Assembly (NCBI GenBank): GCA_029532415.1
Contig: JAQOTA010000022.1
Span: forward strand, 1-64,000
Direction of reading: 5' to 3'
Source of the DNA: Marasmius tenuissimus
Lineage: Eukaryota > Basidiomycota > Agaricomycetes > Agaricales > Marasmiaceae
Length of the DNA stretch: 64,000 bases
Positions 60,616-64,000 of the stretch are shown one piece after another (within the stretch, counting starts at the first letter, position 1; each line of letters opens with the position of its first letter). The position numbers and the translations under genes were made by a program. The notes below the pieces were generated by a model. The model did not search any database. It had not been told where the DNA came from and saw nothing but the letters and a program-made list of their open reading frames with translations.

Positions 60616-62285
60616 GATTCTGATCATTCGTGAGCAATCACAGCGTTCATGAGGGTATACGAGCAGGTGGGCTGTGCATGAGTGCTTGTGAGCAGCTGCA
60701 AGGCTCAGGTGTCTTTATAAGCGCTCATGAGTGCCTCTGAGGCTCACAGCCACCTCATGACCACTCAGGAACTGCTGTGAGGGTCGTAGACGTGCATAAA
60801 TAATCATGAACTAAGAAAGAATGTGGGGTAACGAACTATCTAGCTATCTATACAAATGATGCCACCGTACAACATATGCGAGTCTGGTCAAAGCCTCATG
60901 AGTCCTCAGTCAACGGCTGGCACTCAAATTGCTTCTGGGCGTTAGACGAAATGGACATTGTGTGAGCGATATAATGGGCACGCAGGCGACACAGCCACCT
61001 CGCACTTTTGAACCGCAACCACCATCACTCAGTCATTGCTGCCAATCACCATAAATCAAATCTCGCCATTCTTATTGCCCGTGAGTTATCCCTCTATCTT
61101 GACTTTGAAGAGAAACCAAGCTCAATAAACCATAGGAAATCAGACAATTGAGCTTCGTTAGTTTGGGTCACAGCTAAGGTTGGAGCCTTCAAGGCGGTAC
61201 TGCTAGCATATTATTAAAGCCTCTCTTCATTTGCAAATGTCGAGCGCTGATGGACTACCAACTCTAGGATACACACAGAGTGCTCTGAACATACCCAAGA
61301 CAAACCCTCTACTGCTTTCTTCCCAGTCGGATAACACTGTATAACAACTTGACGGCTCTACCAGAATCTCTCACAACAGGGAAGGATAGGCAGCTCTACG
61401 AAGAGGTTATAGAGACAAAATTCGATGTTAGTGAAGGAAAAGGTATGCAAACCGTTTATTATCTTTGAACTGACTTGTTTAGCTGACGTGTTCTGGCTAG
61501 AATCAATTGTAGTCATACTGTCAACATTGGACGTGCACCTTGCGAGAACGTGACCAAGGTCTGTGCGCCATCGGTGAGCATCGACGTCATGATGAAGCTG
61601 GCGAGCTGAGATTGCTATTTATGGGCAAGAGAAAGCCGGCACACAAACCACCCTCAAAACGTATAAGTACCTGGCTGTTCTCCAGGTATATTCCCCATCC
61701 CCATCCCCATCCCCTCCTCAGGCCCTCGTGCTCGCTATCAACGGTACTCACTGCTTGCGTTAGACCCTGGAAATATGTACTGCTACTATGTTTGAGGTAT
61801 GTTTTAGCACCTCTTTCTTTTTTGACGACTTGCTCACAACAGTAACAATTCACCCTTTACTATTTAGCGGGACAATGTCGGTGACCAATTTAATACCAAC
61901 TGAAGTCGTTGTAGCTAACTCTAAAACAAGGTGATGGTCCCCAGGATTTAGTATGTTGAGTTCAGCAGTCGTTAGAGCGTACGCATTTAGGTAGTCCCCC
62001 TTGAACTAATTTTAGGTTATGTACCAAGTAATGTGTGCAACTAAATGAATATTCCTGTGCTTTTTTTTTGCTTCGTTTCATGATATGCTCATGTGTGGAC
62101 ACGAGAACAGGTAAGTTCATGTGATCTCAAGAATGCCAGTTTGTTTATGAGCACTGTGAGCCTCGCAGTGCTCACGAGGGCACACGAGAAAAGAGGTGTC
62201 CCATATTCACTTGTGAGCAGCCCCGAGGCTCACACTGCTCATGACCGCTCACGAGCAATCAGGGTGTTCGTGAGCGGTCAGAATC
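60616..62285. mobile_element. Possible TA-flanked DNA element with dense subterminal repeats
   Basis: The ends carry inverted GATTCTGA (60616-60623 and 62278-62285, reverse complement), with weaker matching to about 21 bp, and TA directly outside each end (60614-60615 and 62286-62287). The first and last 170 bp are crowded with gctcatga/gctcacga-type motifs in both orientations. A 22-bp direct repeat is shared in 18 positions between the ends (60632-60653 and 62253-62274). A 9-bp inverted pair lies at 62148-62156/62166-62174. The interior has no recognisable transposase. The short TIR makes this tentative. Confidence 0.4.
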
Positions 62286-62294
62286 TAGCGACCA

Positions 62295-62969
62295 TTGTTC
62301 TGGTGTGGACCTGCCCTTGTGGAGCGTCTTGTGCACAAACTCCAGAACCGCCCCAGGTGCTTCCATTTTGAATGGACCTTGGGCACGTCCCCACGAGACA
62401 ATGTTATGTACTGGCTCATTCACAGTACCACAAGATGCACATATGATGGTGGCTTGCCAAAGCCACCTCCCAGTGATGTTGACAATATGTGCCTCACTGA
62501 CTGCCACTGTGATCTCTCTGGAGGTCACGGGTCATGCAATCCAGGGCACCTTGTGTACCAGGAAGCTTGTATGCAGTATTTCAAAGCCTTGGTTACCGAT
62601 TTTGAGACCCTTACCCAGAGCAGTTTGGAAAGGTACAGGTTCAGGTATACCTTTCTCAATGTAGTGCACTCATCTAACCTAAAACACTGTTGTCTTGATA
62701 TGGAACTGTTACTGCTCTGCCAGACATTTTTCAGGCTTGCAAACAGTTGTTTGGTGCTGCATATTTACCCCGCAGAAGGAGAGGAAGGAAGGAAGAACAT
62801 TCTTGATTGGATTGGGGTGAGTATTATCTCTTCAGGTTCTGGTTCCCAATTAGTGGTGTTGTGTATCATGATTGACTATTTTTCTCCTCAACAGACCTTC
62901 CCGGACAGGTTCACTCGGGAAGGGAAAGCTTTGAAAGAACAGGTTCTTAGTCTGCCTTGGGAACAGTGA
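62295..62969 (+). CDS. Unrecognised open reading frame
   Basis: An open frame of 224 codons immediately right of the putative element end. It is Cys/His-rich in the middle (DNMCLTDCHCDLSGGHGSCN). An alternative frame over 62305-62664 overlaps it. I recognise no family, and it may be an exon or a relic rather than a gene. A TGA ends it at 62967. Confidence 0.25.
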   Translation: MFWCGPALVERLVHKLQNRPRCFHFEWTLGTSPRDNVMYWLIHSTTRCTYDGGLPKPPPSDVDNMCLTDCHCDLSGGHGSCNPGHLVYQEACMQYFKALVTDFETLTQSSLERYRFRYTFLNVVHSSNLKHCCLDMELLLLCQTFFRLANSCLVLHIYPAEGEEGRKNILDWIGVSIISSGSGSQLVVLCIMIDYFSPQQTFPDRFTREGKALKEQVLSLPWEQ

Positions 62970-63923
62970 GAGCAAAATTATCGGTTCATGTCTTATGTCT
63001 GTGGAGACCTATGTCCCAATATAGCATAGGACATACCCTAACCCTATACTGGCCAATCAAACTGGCCGACTCCGCTTAAAATGGCTACCTGCACATGAGA
63101 GTCTGGACCTCCAGCTGGACACCAGGACTACCTCCCATTCCTTCCCCTTTTTGCTCGTTGCACTCGCTATCGGCACTTTGAGCCTTGAATCTTAATAAAG
63201 GACCCCAATGAAGGCACTACCTGTCTCAAAAAAGGTCAATGGAAGTCCCCGCCCCTAGAATTGGCTTAGGCGCCAGCTTTTTCTTTGAGTTTATGCAAGG
63301 TTTGGTTCATCCATGTCGTCTCTAGAATTCGAACCTAGTAATGCTCAATCAAACAGTCATATTGATGTATATACTATGTGAATCAGGTATGAAAACATTG
63401 GCAAACCATCATGAGATTGTGTGAGATGGGATTACGGTAAAGCAATTATCGAAGGTGTTGTGCAACATGTCGGTGCATTCTGTTTTGCATGTCCCATATA
63501 TATGATTGCTTCAAGCAAACAACTTGTATTCCAAGATGTTGAATCCATGGACTATAATTATATCCTGGTGTAAAGCGCCACTCGCGGTGTATAATAAAAT
63601 CTAACTCGTAGGTCAAATCCTCCCAACACTCAAGAGTGTAGCTGAAGGGTGCGGGAATCGGGGATCGGCGTTGATTGTAGGTTCCGCTCTTAGCCAGACT
63701 GCAATAGTAGGCTGAAGGAAATCTGACTCAAGAAACTATCCAACCAAGGTAGCTTTGCCTCTGAAACCAGTTCGGAGGTCAAAAGTGGGGTTCGGAAGAG
63801 AGGTTTATAGGTTGTTTCGGGGAGTGTAGAGTTTGTTTGGTGCTTCGGAAGTGCGTTCTTAGGCTTCAACTAGCTTCAGAACCACTTGAACAGCGAGGGG
63901 CAACAAGACAATCAAATCAAACA
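62970..63923. other. Unannotated right end
   Basis: A/T-rich non-coding DNA. It includes a ggttcgaattc B-box-like string on the minus strand at 63325-63335 without a matching tRNA fold, and a tgttgtgcaacatgt palindrome near 63458. Nothing is supported as a gene. Confidence 0.35.
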
Positions 63924-64000
63924 ATGGCAATAAGACTCCAATCAAGTCTGTCAATAAACCGAAGACCAACTGTCAACAGCAAACAATATCCTCAGCCCAA
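63924..64000 (+). CDS. Possible gene start cut by window edge
   Basis: An ATG at 63924 opens a frame that stays open to the end of the window (MAIRLQSSLSINRRPTVNSK...). It is too short to identify, and the next frame is also open. Given the repeat-rich context it could be the start of an element ORF. Confidence 0.2.
   Translation, partial: MAIRLQSSLSINRRPTVNSKQYPQP

Noticed and set aside
63325..63335. B-box-like ggttcgaattc on the minus strand, suggesting a tRNA or tRNA-derived SINE
   Set aside because: No A box at the right distance and the flanks do not fold into a cloverleaf.
63450..63680. tgttg...-type start and palindrome suggesting an LTR
   Set aside because: No second LTR, primer-binding site or reverse transcriptase is visible before the window ends.
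1..64000. CRISPR arrays, bacterial operons, rRNA genes and telomere repeats
   Set aside because: None seen; the intron-rich genes and protein families are fungal.

Overview
The window looks like nuclear DNA of an Agaricomycete-type basidiomycete fungus. Nearly every gene is cut by many short introns (about 37-75 nt, GT..AG), exons as short as 8-14 nt occur, intergenic gaps are short and gene orientation alternates. Several families seen here are basidiomycete-expanded (DUF6534 membrane proteins, DUF6593 proteins). I assembled exon structures by hand from frame continuity, splice signals and family similarity; where exon lengths sum to a whole number of codons with no internal stop I say so.

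Left part, 1-17.9 kb: the C-terminal end of an ATG15-like autophagic lipase (+, cut by the window edge); a complete secreted GH31 alpha-glucosidase (-); a DUF6593 gene (+); a 2.5 kb stretch without a recognisable gene; a carnitine O-acetyltransferase (+); an RS/Pro-rich protein of unknown function (+); the ER thiol oxidase ERO1 (+); and a DUF6534 membrane protein (-).

Middle part, 17.9-47 kb: a sulfotransferase-like P-loop protein (+); a homologue of the telomere protein Rap1 with an N-terminal Myb and a C-terminal RCT-like domain (+); a secreted WSC-domain protein (-); a second DUF6534 gene (+); an MFS drug:H+ antiporter (-); a serine/proline-rich unknown protein (-); an unresolved small gene (-); translation initiation factor eIF2A (-); a PhoD-type phosphatase (-); a second DUF6593 gene (+); and a secreted pectin methylesterase (+). 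These are ordinary housekeeping, wall/polysaccharide and lineage-specific genes with no operon-like or obvious biosynthetic-cluster logic.

Right part, 47-64 kb: a repeat-rich accessory region. It holds a hAT-like MITE with 30-bp perfect terminal inverted repeats and an 8-bp target duplication; a small C2H2 zinc-finger gene with a good TATA box; a Tc1/mariner-like MITE carrying a 21-bp minisatellite; three copies of an unnamed dispersed repeat; an apparently intact MULE-type transposase (947 aa, 5 exons) between imperfect terminal inverted repeats; a truncated, frameshifted NACHT/NLR relic; and a possible 1.67 kb TA-flanked element next to it. I did not find a clearly new multi-gene system. 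The most novel material is the set of hand-delimited mobile elements in this right-hand region.
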